Assembly (NCBI GenBank): GCA_020845755.1
Contig: JADLFE010000033.1
Location: 186,001 to 250,000, forward strand
Direction: 5' to 3'
Length of the DNA: 64,000 nt
Source: Phycisphaerales bacterium
GTDB lineage: Bacteria; Planctomycetota; Phycisphaerae; Phycisphaerales; UBA1924
Positions 35,718 through 45,065 of this stretch are shown here, one piece after another; position 1 is the first letter of the stretch, and every line of letters begins with the position of its first letter. The notes beneath the pieces are model-generated. The model did not search any database and was not told the DNA's origin. It worked only from the letters and a program-made list of their open reading frames with translations. Both the position numbers and the translations under genes were made by a program.

Positions 35718-36155
35718 ATGATGCGTCGGGACACATTTTTGGCCAAGCCCGGGACGATGAAGAAGACCTGGCGCGTGGTTGATGCGGAGGGCGTGCCGCT
35801 GGGGCGTCTGGCCGCCGAGGTGGCGATCGTGCTGATGGGCAAGCACCGCCCTGATTACACGCCGCACGTCGATTGCAGCGACTTTGTCGTGGTGACCAAC
35901 GCGACGAAGATCGGGCTGACGGGCCGCAAGGCCGAGCAGCGGATGAAGCAGCGCTACACGGAGTATCCGGGCGGCCTGAAGATGGAGAGTTACGGCTCGG
36001 TGCGTCAGCGCAAGCCGGAGAAGCTCGTGCAGGACGCCGTGCGGCGCATGATGCCCAAGAACCGCATGTCGCGGATGGTGCTCAAGAACCTGATGGTGTA
36101 TCCGGGCGCGGAGCATCCGCACGCGGACAAGAACCCCGTGGCGATCAAGATCTAA
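35718..36155 (+). CDS. rplM: 50S ribosomal protein L13
   Basis: L13 is an early-assembly protein of the large ribosomal subunit. The 145-residue protein matches the family across its length: WRVVDAEGVPLGRLAAEVA, LMGKHRPDYTPHVDCSDFVVVTNA, GRKAEQRMKQRYTEYPGGLK, and RMMPKNRMSRMVLKNLMVYPGAEHPH. GGAGG lies six bases before ATG 35718; a second ATG directly follows at 35721 and may be the true start. The order rplM-rpsI, 55 bases apart, is the conserved L13-S9 operon. Confidence 0.97.
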   Translation: MMRRDTFLAKPGTMKKTWRVVDAEGVPLGRLAAEVAIVLMGKHRPDYTPHVDCSDFVVVTNATKIGLTGRKAEQRMKQRYTEYPGGLKMESYGSVRQRKPEKLVQDAVRRMMPKNRMSRMVLKNLMVYPGAEHPHADKNPVAIKI

Positions 36156-36210
36156 CCAGCACACACCCACCCCGGCGGCGCATGTCGCGGGGTGAATGAA
36201 GAGGCCATCG

Positions 36211-36681
36211 ATGGATACGACGACTCCCAGCGAGAACACCCGTCCGATCAAGACTGCCAAGCCGGCCGACAAGCGCGGCTGGTGGTGGGGCACCGGCCGC
36301 CGCAAGACCGCCGTCGCTCGCGTGCGTCTGCGCCCCGTGACGGGCCAGCCGAAGTTCACGATCGTCCGCCCGGACGACAAGACCAAGACGGTGGAGGAGT
36401 TCTTCACCGAAGCCCGCGACCGCGCGGATTGCTACGCCGCCCTCAAGGCGACGGGCGGCGAAGGCCGCTTCGAGGTGATCGCCCGCGTTCACGGCGGCGG
36501 ATTCATGGGCCAGGCCCAGGCGATCCGCCTCGGTGTCGCCCGCGCCCTGGTGGCGATGGACCCCGCGCTCGACCCGGTCCTTCGCGACCTTGGCATGCTC
36601 ACCCGCGACGCCCGCGAGGTCGAGCGCAAGAAGTACGGCCAGGCCGGTGCTCGCCGTCGCTTCCAGTTCTCGAAGCGTTAA
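36211..36681 (+). CDS. rpsI: 30S ribosomal protein S9
   Basis: S9 contacts the P-site tRNA in the small subunit through its C-terminal tail. Conserved parts are WGTGRRKTAVARVRLRP, GGGFMGQAQAIRLGVARAL and the final KKYGQAGARRRFQFSKR, with the typical terminal Arg/Lys. From ATG 36211 the protein has 156 residues and an N-terminal extension of about 28 residues ahead of the S9 core, rich in Thr, Lys and Pro. An ATG at 36196 would add five residues. It is the second gene of the L13-S9 operon and is followed by a strong terminator at 36766. Confidence 0.96.
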   Translation: MDTTTPSENTRPIKTAKPADKRGWWWGTGRRKTAVARVRLRPVTGQPKFTIVRPDDKTKTVEEFFTEARDRADCYAALKATGGEGRFEVIARVHGGGFMGQAQAIRLGVARALVAMDPALDPVLRDLGMLTRDAREVERKKYGQAGARRRFQFSKR

Positions 36682-36765
36682 TCGTTGGGCGTTGGTGCTG
36701 GGGCCGCCCGGCCGCCTCACCTCTCGCTCCGATTTGGACACTCCGACAATCTGTATCGATCTCTC

Positions 36766-36797
36766 AAAGCCCCTCGCGTCGCGGGGGGCTTTTTTGA
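36766..36797 (+). terminator. intrinsic terminator of rplM-rpsI
   Basis: A 12-bp stem with one G-T pair (36766-36777 with 36781-36792, loop GTC) runs into a series of T residues (GGGGGGCTTTTTTGATAG). It lies 84 bases past rpsI and fits the end of this ribosomal operon. Confidence 0.85.
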
Positions 36798-36918
36798 TAG
36801 AGTTTCTGGGGAGTTCACCGCGGAGCACTCGGAGATCGGGGAGGCTGAAAATCAGCACCGAGGAAACATGCGGAGTCCTATTCCGCCTTCTCCGTGACTT
36901 TGGCGATCTCCGCGGTGA

Positions 36919-37845
36919 ATGATCTGGGCCAAGAAGATTCGGGTGACGGGCGCTTTGTTGATGGGTGGGACAGGTCTTGAGGTTGTGTCGGCGTCGGACG
37001 TGCGGGCGATGGCCCGGCGCGAGTGGTTACTTCGGCGCTGGCAGGGGCTGGTCGAGCGTGCGCGGTCCTGGCGCCCGCGCCCGCCGCGGATGCCCTCGCC
37101 CCGCCTGCGTCGCATCTTCCTGGTCGGCGCGACGATCTTCATCTCGGTGGTCGCGGTGCTGGTGCTCCTGGGCATCTCGCTGACAAACGCCCGCCCGCAG
37201 TGGTGGCGGAGCGTGAACGCCGCCGACCCGCGGACGATCGCGCTGGCCGAGGAGATTGAGGGCGCGGTAACGCGTCAACTTTCGCTGCAGCGCGAAACGG
37301 ACACGACTCCGATCGCGCCCGGCGGACCGCAGTGGCGCAGCCGCGAGTGGAGCGTGGCGATCTCGGCGTCGGACGCCAACGCGTGGCTGAACGCGCGCCT
37401 GCCTCAGTGGCTGGCGAACCGGGCCGACGAAATCCGCTGGCCCCGCGAGATCGCGGAAGTACAGGTCGATTTCAACGACGGCAAGATCGCGGTGGGCGCG
37501 CGGGTCGTTGCGTCGGGGCGCGAGCAGGTGCTCTCCGCCACGCTCGTGCCCGAAATCCGCTCAGACGGCACGCTCTGGACCAACGCCACGTGGCTCCACG
37601 CGGGGCAACTCCCCGTGCCCGCATCGTGGATCATCGCCCGACTGCTCGACCCGGCGCGGAGTGTTCTCCCCGAAGAAGTGCGCGACATCCCCGAAGCACG
37701 CGAGATGTTCCAGGCGTTCGACGGGCAGGGCCCGCTGGTCGCAACGCCGATCGTCAAACTCGGCGACGGCAGGCGCGTGCGCCTGCTGCGCGTCCTGCCT
37801 CGCGATGGCCGCCTCGAGATCACCTGCAGGACGGAATGGAAGTAG
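36919..37845 (+). CDS. hypothetical membrane-anchored protein
   Basis: The 308-residue protein has one membrane segment (about 67-88) following a basic Arg/Pro-rich cytoplasmic stretch, then a soluble domain of about 215 residues: SVAISASDANAWLNARLPQWL, EVQVDFNDGKIAVGARVV and VRLLRVLPRDGRLEITCRTEW. The alternation of strands suggests an outer-surface domain of lipid-binding or LolA-like general type, but no family was recognised with confidence. The start is uncertain (ATG 36919, 36961 or 37009 all precede the helix). It begins after the rpsI terminator, and its stop lies by a terminator shared with the convergent PEP-CTERM gene. Confidence 0.65.
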   Translation: MIWAKKIRVTGALLMGGTGLEVVSASDVRAMARREWLLRRWQGLVERARSWRPRPPRMPSPRLRRIFLVGATIFISVVAVLVLLGISLTNARPQWWRSVNAADPRTIALAEEIEGAVTRQLSLQRETDTTPIAPGGPQWRSREWSVAISASDANAWLNARLPQWLANRADEIRWPREIAEVQVDFNDGKIAVGARVVASGREQVLSATLVPEIRSDGTLWTNATWLHAGQLPVPASWIIARLLDPARSVLPEEVRDIPEAREMFQAFDGQGPLVATPIVKLGDGRRVRLLRVLPRDGRLEITCRTEWK

Positions 37846-37856
37846 GCCCGGCTGTC

Positions 37857-37888
37857 CAAAAACGCACCGCCCGGGCCTTCGCCCGGGC
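37857..37888. terminator. terminator between convergent genes
   Basis: GCCCGGGC at 37869-37876 pairs with GCCCGGGC at 37881-37888, loop CTTC. On the minus strand this is followed by GGTGCGTTTTTGG, a proper T-tract, so it ends the transcript of the PEP-CTERM gene at 37950. On the plus strand it lies just past the stop at 37845 and may also serve that gene. Confidence 0.75.
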
Positions 37889-37949
37889 CGTACGCGAGTT
37901 TGAGGTGTCGTTTCAACGTCAACGAACGTCGCCGCGGCGGCGAACACGT

Positions 37950-38576
37950 TCAGCGGCGGCGGCGCCCAGCGACCAGGCCGCCGAGCCCCAGGAGCGCGAG
38001 GCCCGAGGGCGCGGGAACATCGGAAAGGCGGAGCGAGAGGCTGTCGCCGGACATTGCGTTCCAGTTTTCGCCCTGGTTGAGCGAGGAGGCGAACACGCCG
38101 TCTGATTCGCTGGTGGTGATCCAGGCCCATGCGCCGCCGTTGTTCGTCGCGTTGTCAAGGCTCACCCAGTACTTCACGCCGCCGACTGCGTTGAACGGCG
38201 TGTCGAGCGTGAGGGTCGTCCGGAACGCGTTCCACCCGAAGTTCACTCCCGTGTCGATCGTGCTCGTGACGGCCGGAACTCCGGAGTAGAGGATCCCGCC
38301 GGGAACACCGCCCGCGTCGGCGTAAATGAAGACGGTGAAGTGATCGGACACAACGTTGTCGTCGAGATAGGCGCCCCAGGCGGTGATGGTGCCGATGGAC
38401 GCGTCGGTGTCGAGCGTGAAGTTCTCGGCCATGCGCTGAACAAACTTGCTCGACGAGTCAGAGAACCAAGCCGTTCGGTAATCGGGAAGTTGCTCGAAGA
38501 CGACGCCCGCGCGGGCAGCCCCAGAAGCGCCAACGCACACGCCCGCGGCGACAAGCAACATACACACGTTCTTCAT
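37950..38576 (-). CDS. secreted PEP-CTERM protein of unknown function
   Basis: This 208-residue protein has a signal peptide (1-23, ending ARAGV), a predicted beta-sandwich domain and a C-terminal PEP-CTERM anchor: SDVPAPSGLALLGLGGLVAGRRRR, comprising the short VPAPS motif, a hydrophobic helix and a terminal run of Arg. The main domain has strands such as FTVFIYADAGGVPGGILYSG and VKYWVSLDNATN, a pattern seen in many planctomycete surface proteins. The anchor predicts processing by an exosortase; none is in the window. GGAG lies close ahead of the ATG at 38576. A shortened copy of its last 80 residues lies 300 bases upstream. Confidence 0.85.
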   Translation of the reverse strand: MKNVCMLLVAAGVCVGASGAARAGVVFEQLPDYRTAWFSDSSSKFVQRMAENFTLDTDASIGTITAWGAYLDDNVVSDHFTVFIYADAGGVPGGILYSGVPAVTSTIDTGVNFGWNAFRTTLTLDTPFNAVGGVKYWVSLDNATNNGGAWAWITTSESDGVFASSLNQGENWNAMSGDSLSLRLSDVPAPSGLALLGLGGLVAGRRRR

Positions 38577-38786
38577 GTGGTCTCTCCTCTCCTCGCCGCA
38601 GGATTCTCAGGGCCCGGGCGGATTCGATGTGGGCGGCAGACGCGCTCGCCCATCTCTCAATGCTCCGTCTTGACAAAAACAGGAGAACCAAGGGTTGAAT
38701 GTGCGGAGAAAAAGCATCTCGGTCGTGTTTATTTGCGGCCGTGTGCCCGATAAGCACTGCGTGGGTTTCGGGAGTGCCCCAAAGCA

Positions 38787-38814
38787 CACGGCCCGAGCGG
38801 GTGCCCGGGCCGTG
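38787..38814 (-). terminator. hairpin downstream of the truncated PEP-CTERM copy
   Basis: CACGGCCCG (38787-38795) pairs with CGGGCCGTG (38806-38814) around a 10-base loop. On the minus strand the sequence after it is TGTGCTTTGGGG, a weak T-tract. It lies about 60 bases past the end of the gene remnant. Confidence 0.55.
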
Positions 38815-38872
38815 CGTGAAAGGTCTTTGTGATGTGATGGATCGCCCGATGGCCGCGATCACGGCGACACGA

Positions 38873-39139
38873 TCAGCGGCGGCGGCGCCCGGCGATCAGG
38901 CCGCCGAGGCTCAGGAGCGCGAGGCTCGAGGGGGCGGGGACTTCCGTGAGGCGGAGTGAGAGGCTCTCGCTCGCGAAAGCGTTCCAGTTGGCGCCGTCGT
39001 CGAGCGTGTATGAACAGTAGTAATCGGAAGCGTTGGTGGTAACCCAGGCCCAGTCGCCGCCAAGGCCTGTGGCGTTCACAACGCTCACCCAGTAGGTCGT
39101 GCCGCCGTCATCGAGAGCAAACACTCCACAACGATTCAT
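38873..39139 (-). pseudogene. truncated paralogue of the adjacent PEP-CTERM gene
   Basis: The 88 residues from ATG 39139 align with the last part of the protein encoded at 37950-38576: YWVSVVNATGLGGDWAWVTT against YWVSLDNATNNGGAWAWITT, GANWNAFASESLSLRL against GENWNAMSGDSLSLRL, and a PEP-CTERM end VPAPSSLALLSLGGLIAGRRRR. There is no signal peptide, and the N-terminal half is missing; the DNA upstream does not show it in any frame. Without a signal it could not reach an exosortase, so it is most likely the remnant of a tandem duplication. Confidence 0.75.
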
Positions 39140-39475
39140 GCACCTATCCGCTTCTCAAGGGTGCCGGGGATCTCAACCCGGAACCGGATTGGTGTGTGAG
39201 CAAGTAACGTCTCGCTCCGTGCTCTTTCGTGCTCGTTGTAACGCCCCAACAACGCAACAAATCGCCACAAGGCACCCGATCGAGTTGGCGTCGAACATCA
39301 CATCGAAGAGGTGTGCTGGTCGCACATCATTGTTTGGTGTTTGATTGGTCTATTGAACTCAACTTGCTCTCGGCCGAGGTCGGCGGCCCGAACGTCCAGA
39401 CCGGCCCGGTCCCCTACCATCCCAGCCAATTCGCCTGGGCGGGCATCCCCCGCCGCTCATAGGTCCCCACACCGA
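39140..39475. other. AT-richer intergenic region ahead of yidC
   Basis: This 336-base stretch lies between the PEP-CTERM remnant and yidC and is visibly poorer in G/C than its surroundings. It may hold the deleted upstream part of the remnant and the yidC promoter; TATTGA at 39351-39356 with TTGTTT 15 bases earlier is a weak candidate. No gene was found. Confidence 0.45.
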
Positions 39476-41755
39476 ATGCCCCAAGAACCAAACCGCCTTC
39501 TGCGTGTTCTGATCCCGGCCATCCTCGGCCTCGCCGGCCTGGGCGTTGCCATCGCCGTGATGAAGAACGCTGGCAAGCAGCACGCCCCGCCGCCGGTCAC
39601 CGCCAACTCCCCCTCCACTCCTCCGGACAATCAGCCCACCTCGCGGGGCGGTGGCGAGCCCGTGGCGAGCCAGCCCGCCCCAGACGCCGCCTCTCCAGAT
39701 CAGGGCGTACAGCCGACGCCCGCGGCTCAGCCGCAGCCCGGCGCGCCGATCGCGGGTCTGCACGCCAAGGTCTTTGACAACGACCCGCTTGCCGCCAACT
39801 TCGCTCCGTTGGGCTCGCTCGATGCGCCGGGCGCCAACCCAAACGCACCACACCTCAAACTCGAGTTCGACGACCACGGCGCCGGCATCCGCGAACTCCG
39901 CCTCGCCGACCACTACCAGAGCGTCAAGAACGACGCCAATGTGCTCGTGCAGACCGCCATTGAGCACAACGGCGTGCGCCTCGTCCCCTTCGCCGCCCAG
40001 TGGCTGAGAATCAACGGCGAGAACGTCTACCTCATCCGCAGCCCGGCCGGGCCCGTGTGGCGGCAGACCGCCCCGGACAAGCCCGGCTCCTTTGAGGCAC
40101 TCATCCTCGACAACACGGACACCCCCGTCGCTCGCGTCGAACGCCAGTACGTCATACGACCAAACTCCCACGTCGTCCAACTCGCCCAACGTGTCGTCAA
40201 TCTCTCGGGCCGACCCCTCACGGTCTCGCTGGTTACCAACGGCCCGGCCGACCTCCCGCAGGATCCGGGCGGGTACGGCGGCGACAAACGCAAACTCCGA
40301 TTCGGTTACCTGCTCAACCCCAACCAAGATCCCTCGCGCCGACACCCCGTCAGCAACGAGTTCATTACGCCCCACCCCACCGCGCTCGGCAAGGGCGACA
40401 ACGGGCTCTACGAGCCTGTCGCCCCCCAGTGGCCGAACGATGTCTCGAAAGAGAGCGGCTTTGAACTGACCTGGGCGGGCATGACCAATCGTTACTTCGC
40501 AGTCGCCGCCACTCCGTGGTTTGAGGGTGATCCTCCCACACCCATGGCGCTCGCGAACTTCCCTGTTGTCGATCGCGTCATGATCGGGAACACCGTCAGC
40601 GCCCAAGACCCCGCTTCCGGCGCCACACGCACCCTGGTGGCCCGCATCGACCCGCGCGGCATGACCCAGCCCGAGATGGTGCTCCGCCTCGCCAGCGATT
40701 CCAGAGAAATCGCGCCGGGCGCATCCCGCGACCTGGGCTTTGCGCTCTATGCGGGCCCCCTCTCCAAGCAGCAGATCTCCCGAGAGCCCGTCGCCGGCGC
40801 CGCCAACCTCGACGGGCTGGTCGTCTTCAACTTCGGCGGGATGTGCGGGCCCTGCACCTTCCCTTTCGTCACCAGCACCCTCCACTCCTTGCTGGTCTTC
40901 TTCCACGACTATCTGACGCGCGACTGGGCGCTGGCGATCGCGCTCCTGGTCGTGTGCGTCCGCACCATCCTGCACCCGCTCACGCGCTGGTCGCAGATCA
41001 AAATGCAACGCTTCGCCAAGCAGATGCAGGGGATGGCGCCCAAGCAGAAGGCGATCCAGGAGCGCTACGGCGCCGATCGCCAGAAACTCCAGCAGGAAAT
41101 GGCCAAACTCTGGCGAGAAGAGGGCGTCAGCCCCCTGGGTATGGTCGGGTGCCTTCCCATGTTCCTCGTCACCCCCGTCTGGATCGCGCTCTACGCCATG
41201 CTCTACTTCTCGGTCGAACTCCGGCACGAGCCGGCGTTCTACGGCGTGGTGCAGAAGATCGTCCCGAACTTCCCGAACTTCATGGGCTGGTTCCTCTCCG
41301 ACCTCTCAGAGCCCGATCGCTTCGTCCGCTTCGCCTCGTCGGTCAGCATCCCCATGGTTGGCGATGTCGACTCGATCAACATCCTCCCGCTCATCCTCGG
41401 CGCCGTCTTCTTTGTCCATCAGAAGTACCTCACGCCGCCCAGCGCTACTCAGCTGACTCCCGAACAGGAAATGCAGCAAAAGATGATCAAGTGGATGAGC
41501 GTGATCATGTTCCCCATCTTCATGTACGGCGCCCCGGCGGGCTTGTCGATCTATTTCATCGTGAACTCGACGCTGGCGATCTTTGAGAACAAGTGGATCA
41601 AGGCGCACGCCGAGAAGCACGGGCTCCTCGAGGCGAGCAAGGGCAAGAACGTCAAGAAGAAAGAGGGCTTCTTCGCGAGGCTCCAACGCGCGGCCGAGGA
41701 GCGTGCAAAGATGGTCGAGCAAGCCCGCAAGCAGCAGCAACAGAGAAAGCGTTAG
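39476..41755 (+). CDS. yidC: membrane protein insertase YidC
   Basis: YidC/Oxa1 inserts and folds inner-membrane proteins, alone or with SecYEG. The 759-residue protein has an N-terminal membrane helix (about 9-26), a Pro/Gln/Ala-rich linker, a large beta-rich periplasmic domain (about 90-430) and the C-terminal insertase core: SLLVFFHDYLTRDWALAIALLVVCVRTILHPL, a charged cytoplasmic loop, PLGMVGCLPMFLVTPVWIALYAML and MIKWMSVIMFPIFMYGAPAGLSIYFIVNS. A basic C-terminal tail (KGKNVKKKEG, RKQQQQRKR) may contact ribosomes. It is longer than typical (about 550), mainly in the periplasmic part. The ATG at 39476 is chosen; the upstream 55 codons do not look coding. Confidence 0.93.
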   Translation: MPQEPNRLLRVLIPAILGLAGLGVAIAVMKNAGKQHAPPPVTANSPSTPPDNQPTSRGGGEPVASQPAPDAASPDQGVQPTPAAQPQPGAPIAGLHAKVFDNDPLAANFAPLGSLDAPGANPNAPHLKLEFDDHGAGIRELRLADHYQSVKNDANVLVQTAIEHNGVRLVPFAAQWLRINGENVYLIRSPAGPVWRQTAPDKPGSFEALILDNTDTPVARVERQYVIRPNSHVVQLAQRVVNLSGRPLTVSLVTNGPADLPQDPGGYGGDKRKLRFGYLLNPNQDPSRRHPVSNEFITPHPTALGKGDNGLYEPVAPQWPNDVSKESGFELTWAGMTNRYFAVAATPWFEGDPPTPMALANFPVVDRVMIGNTVSAQDPASGATRTLVARIDPRGMTQPEMVLRLASDSREIAPGASRDLGFALYAGPLSKQQISREPVAGAANLDGLVVFNFGGMCGPCTFPFVTSTLHSLLVFFHDYLTRDWALAIALLVVCVRTILHPLTRWSQIKMQRFAKQMQGMAPKQKAIQERYGADRQKLQQEMAKLWREEGVSPLGMVGCLPMFLVTPVWIALYAMLYFSVELRHEPAFYGVVQKIVPNFPNFMGWFLSDLSEPDRFVRFASSVSIPMVGDVDSINILPLILGAVFFVHQKYLTPPSATQLTPEQEMQQKMIKWMSVIMFPIFMYGAPAGLSIYFIVNSTLAIFENKWIKAHAEKHGLLEASKGKNVKKKEGFFARLQRAAEERAKMVEQARKQQQQRKR

Positions 41756-41924
41756 CGCCGGCCAATAGACGTCGGCTCGCGTCCGGAACGCCGCTGCCGA
41801 CCGACACCACGCTCGTCGCGGGACATCGCCAAGGCCCGGAGGTCGTTGTCGCGCGCGCCGCGATCCCCCGGGTGAACCCGGGGACCAGGCGCCGTCCATA
41901 TCAGACGCGAGAAGGCAGCCCCGC

Positions 41925-43415
41925 TCAGCACCCCGCCTCGAAGTGCGACGCGAAGGCGTCGTAATCGAGCGCGTTCACAAAGCCGTCCTCGTTGAAATCG
42001 GCCCCGATGTCTCCCGCCTCAAAGAGCGAGGCGAACGCGTCGTAATCGAGCGCATTCACGAACCCGTCCCCGTTGAAGTCGGCCGGGCACCCGCACTCGT
42101 CGGGCACGCCGTTGTGGTTGAGGTCGAGGCTCGTGCCGTCGAGGATGTCGCAGGCGTCCTCCTTACCGTTGTTGTTGCAGTCGTTGGCCGGTCCGACGGC
42201 CGAGACGATCTTGAAGACCTCGCCGCCGTTCTGGTCGCAGATATAGACCTCGCCGTACGCGTCGGCACCGAACGACGTGACGCTGGCGATATCAAGCCCG
42301 CCGCCGGGCGCGAGTTCGGCGGTGCGGTCGGTCAATTGCGTGGCGCTCCCGCCAACAACGCGGAAACTCCAGATGGTCGTGTCGCAGTAATCGGCAAAGA
42401 AGTAGGTGCCATCGAGATCGGGGATGGCGCAGCCGCGATACACCTCGCCGCCGGTGATAGAGCAGCCCTCGGCATGGCTGTAGGAGTGGATGGGGAGCGT
42501 GAGCGCCGTGTCGTTGCAGGTGCACCCGCTCAGGCCGGTGCAACTGAAGCCCTCCATGCAGCGCCAGCCGTAGTTTCGCCCCGCGCCGGTCCCGGCTGCC
42601 TGGAAGTTGATCTCTTCCCACGCGCCCTGGCCCACGTCGGCGATATAGAGATCGCCGGTGACGCTGTCGAAGCAGTCGCGCCAGGGATTGCGAAGGCCGT
42701 ACGCCCAGATCTCGTCGTCGCCGGCGACACCGACGAAAGGATTTCCCGCGGGGATGCCATAGTTCTTGTTCGCGTCCGCGGGAAAGTCGTCGCGGTCGAC
42801 GTCGATTCTGAGCATCTTGCCCAGGAGGTTGTCGGTGGTGTCCTGGGCGTTCCCGCTGGTGGCGGTGTGCCCGGTGCCGGTGTCGTTCGAGTTGCCGCCG
42901 TCGCCCGCGGCGATGTAGAGCAGGTGGTCGGGGCCGAATGCAATCCATCCGCCGTTGTGGTTGGCCTGGGGCTGATCGAACGTGAGAAGCAGTCGCCCGG
43001 TTGTGTTGGCGATGTCGGGGTTTGCGCCGACGGTGTATTCCGCGACGACGGTGTCGCCCGCGCCCGCGACGGCCGTGTAATTCACGTAGAACTTGCCGTT
43101 GGAGGCGTAGTCTGGGTGAAACGCCAGCCCGAGCAGGCCCTGCTCGCTGCTTGTGCTCGTACCGCCGGTGACGATCGAGTCGATGTCAAGGAATGGCGTT
43201 GCCAGCAGCACGCCGTTCTTGAGGATACGGATTCGCCCCTGCTTCTCGATGATGAATATGCGGGAGTAGTCGCCCGGGGCATGGAACACGCCGATCGGGC
43301 GCACCAGACCACTGACCACGCGGGTGGTGGTGAGGGGCGTCTGTGCGTGCGTGGTTCCGGCGGTGACGGCCAGGCCCGCGATGGCGAGCATGAGGGAAGA
43401 CGTCTTCATGTTCAT
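41925..43415 (-). CDS. secreted PQQ-dependent sugar dehydrogenase-like protein with dockerin-like ending
   Basis: This 496-residue protein has a signal peptide (1-24, ending THAQT) and a six-bladed beta-propeller of the GDH-B/aldose dehydrogenase type: EQGLLGLAFHPDY, NHNGGWIAFGPD, LYIAAGDGG, IWAYGLRNPWR, EEINFQ. These proteins oxidise sugars with PQQ in the outer compartment; PQQ genes are not in the window. The C-terminal 80 residues hold two Ca-binding EF-hand-type loops (DFNGDGFVNALDYDAF and DFNEDGFVNALDYDAF), resembling dockerin repeats and preceded by DLNHNGVPDECG. The same type of ending is found on the protein at 45938-48304. GGAG is visible upstream of the ATG at 43415. Confidence 0.85.
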   Translation of the reverse strand: MNMKTSSLMLAIAGLAVTAGTTHAQTPLTTTRVVSGLVRPIGVFHAPGDYSRIFIIEKQGRIRILKNGVLLATPFLDIDSIVTGGTSTSSEQGLLGLAFHPDYASNGKFYVNYTAVAGAGDTVVAEYTVGANPDIANTTGRLLLTFDQPQANHNGGWIAFGPDHLLYIAAGDGGNSNDTGTGHTATSGNAQDTTDNLLGKMLRIDVDRDDFPADANKNYGIPAGNPFVGVAGDDEIWAYGLRNPWRDCFDSVTGDLYIADVGQGAWEEINFQAAGTGAGRNYGWRCMEGFSCTGLSGCTCNDTALTLPIHSYSHAEGCSITGGEVYRGCAIPDLDGTYFFADYCDTTIWSFRVVGGSATQLTDRTAELAPGGGLDIASVTSFGADAYGEVYICDQNGGEVFKIVSAVGPANDCNNNGKEDACDILDGTSLDLNHNGVPDECGCPADFNGDGFVNALDYDAFASLFEAGDIGADFNEDGFVNALDYDAFASHFEAGC

Positions 43416-43717
43416 TCTCCGCTTGGTGATTGGTGCTCAGGTTCTACCGCCTTGTGGAGCGGATTGAAAGACGATTTGTCGCGGCAAAGCACGGATTCAC
43501 GCCAATCCTGAAGCGCTCGCCCAAATGCCGTACCGACAAAGACGGCTTTTCGTTCCGCGGCTTCTCTAGACCAACAGACTGGCGCGTCATCTTTGCTCGT
43601 TGTCGACACACAGACAGATGGCCGATGCCTGCCGATATCTTGCAGCGTCAACACGCAAACCGCGCGAAGATCAAAGCCGCTGTTCGCCTTTCGGCGCGCG
43701 CTCATACCACATTGTGT
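43416..43717. other. intergenic region ahead of the sugar dehydrogenase gene
   Basis: These 302 bases lie between the end of the anti-sigma gene and the start of the dehydrogenase gene, both on the minus strand. They are less G/C-rich than the coding parts and should contain the dehydrogenase promoter. No clear promoter, terminator or gene was seen. Confidence 0.45.
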
Positions 43718-44968
43718 TCAGTGTTCAAGGATGATCGGCGCGGCGACGCGCGGGGCCCACGACGACGGCGGGAGCGTCCACCACAGCACCGCGTCCGGGT
43801 CAATCCGCGGCCGTAGCCCGGCATCTTCGGCGAGTTCTTCGAACATCACGCGCCCGCCGAGTTCCTCTCGCAACTTCGCCAGGCCCTGCGGCGTGGCGGC
43901 GAATTCGACCACGTAGCCCTCGGGGCCCACGACCTCTCGCTCGTATACAGGCATGGCGTGATCGGCGGCCCACACGATCTGTTCGGGCGTGGTCGTTCCC
44001 TCAAACACCTGCGCCAGGACGGGGCTCGCCAGTTCGTTGGGCTCCACGCGGTCGACCCGATGCGCGCCCAGCGAACCGCGGGTCGCGGACGTAGAAAGCA
44101 CGTACGCGGCCGACGAGCCCTGCACGCGAACAAGCAGTCGGCCCTGCAGCGCCAGTTCCGCGGCACGATTCTCGTCGATCGGGGTTTCGATCGCGCGCGC
44201 CAGCGCGACATCCGTGGGAAGTTCGGGCCCGACAAGTTCGCCAGCGGCCGCGACAGGCTCTGCGCCCGAATCGTTGTTCGTCAGCTCGCTCACGATCGGC
44301 TCGCTCTCGCCGTACTCCTTGGGCTTGCTGCGCGTGCCGGTTTCGGGGTTGCCTTCGGTGTTGAGGGCGAGCGCGCCGGGACGTGCCACATCCGGCGTTA
44401 CGCCGCCGGCTTCGTCGCGGGATTTCTCGGTGCTTGTGGCGATGGCGGGCGACTTGCGTGATTCGCTCCCCGCGGCGTCGTGCTTGTTGTTCGCGTCGCT
44501 CATCGCGATGGGCGTGTTGCCGTTCGGGCCGGCAGGGGTCGGCTTATTGAGCAGTGGCCAGGCGAAGAACACCCCGCCGCCGACCAGCAGCAGAAGGCCG
44601 GCAGCGAACGCGAACTGACGCGCCCCGAATCGGCTGCCGCGATCGAGGCGGCCGCCGATCATGATCGGCACTGGCGCGTATTCGGCGGCGGCGGCGGCGC
44701 CGAGGAGCGCCTCGCGCTCCAGAACGTCGCGCACGCTCGCCGCAATATCGAGGTGGCAGAACTCGTCGGGCATGGCACGCAACGCGGCCCGGTCGTGGCG
44801 CATCGCCTCGACCAGCCTGCGCAACTCCGGACGCTTGATCAGCATGGTCTCCAGGTCGTGACGCCGCTCGGCGTCGACCTGACCCTCGATCAGGTCGACC
44901 AGGTCTCGCTCGTCGATGCCGACCAGCAAATCGTCCAGGTTCCGGGATGAAAAATCCCCGCCGCTCAT
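43718..44968 (-). CDS. anti-sigma factor-like membrane protein
   Basis: This 416-residue protein follows an ECF sigma gene by 97 bases. The N-terminal 90 residues are helical and charged (DLVDLIEGQVDAERRHDLETMLIKRPELRRLVEAM), as in the sigma-binding domain of anti-sigma factors, though without a clear HxxxCxxC zinc motif. One membrane helix (about 123-141, FAAGLLLLVGGGVFFAWPLL) is followed by an outer region of about 270 residues, a low-complexity stretch and a folded end (VYEREVVGPEGYVVEFAAT). It probably holds the sigma factor at the membrane until a signal is received. It is not a known family such as RseA. Confidence 0.75.
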   Translation of the reverse strand: MSGGDFSSRNLDDLLVGIDERDLVDLIEGQVDAERRHDLETMLIKRPELRRLVEAMRHDRAALRAMPDEFCHLDIAASVRDVLEREALLGAAAAAEYAPVPIMIGGRLDRGSRFGARQFAFAAGLLLLVGGGVFFAWPLLNKPTPAGPNGNTPIAMSDANNKHDAAGSESRKSPAIATSTEKSRDEAGGVTPDVARPGALALNTEGNPETGTRSKPKEYGESEPIVSELTNNDSGAEPVAAAGELVGPELPTDVALARAIETPIDENRAAELALQGRLLVRVQGSSAAYVLSTSATRGSLGAHRVDRVEPNELASPVLAQVFEGTTTPEQIVWAADHAMPVYEREVVGPEGYVVEFAATPQGLAKLREELGGRVMFEELAEDAGLRPRIDPDAVLWWTLPPSSWAPRVAAPIILEH

Positions 44969-45065
44969 GACTCCACTCGATTCACTCCTTCGGACTTCAC
45001 CCTATTCCGCACCCAACACTCGGCTCCCCCACTGTTCAATGCTCAGCCGCCCCGTTCATTCCACA

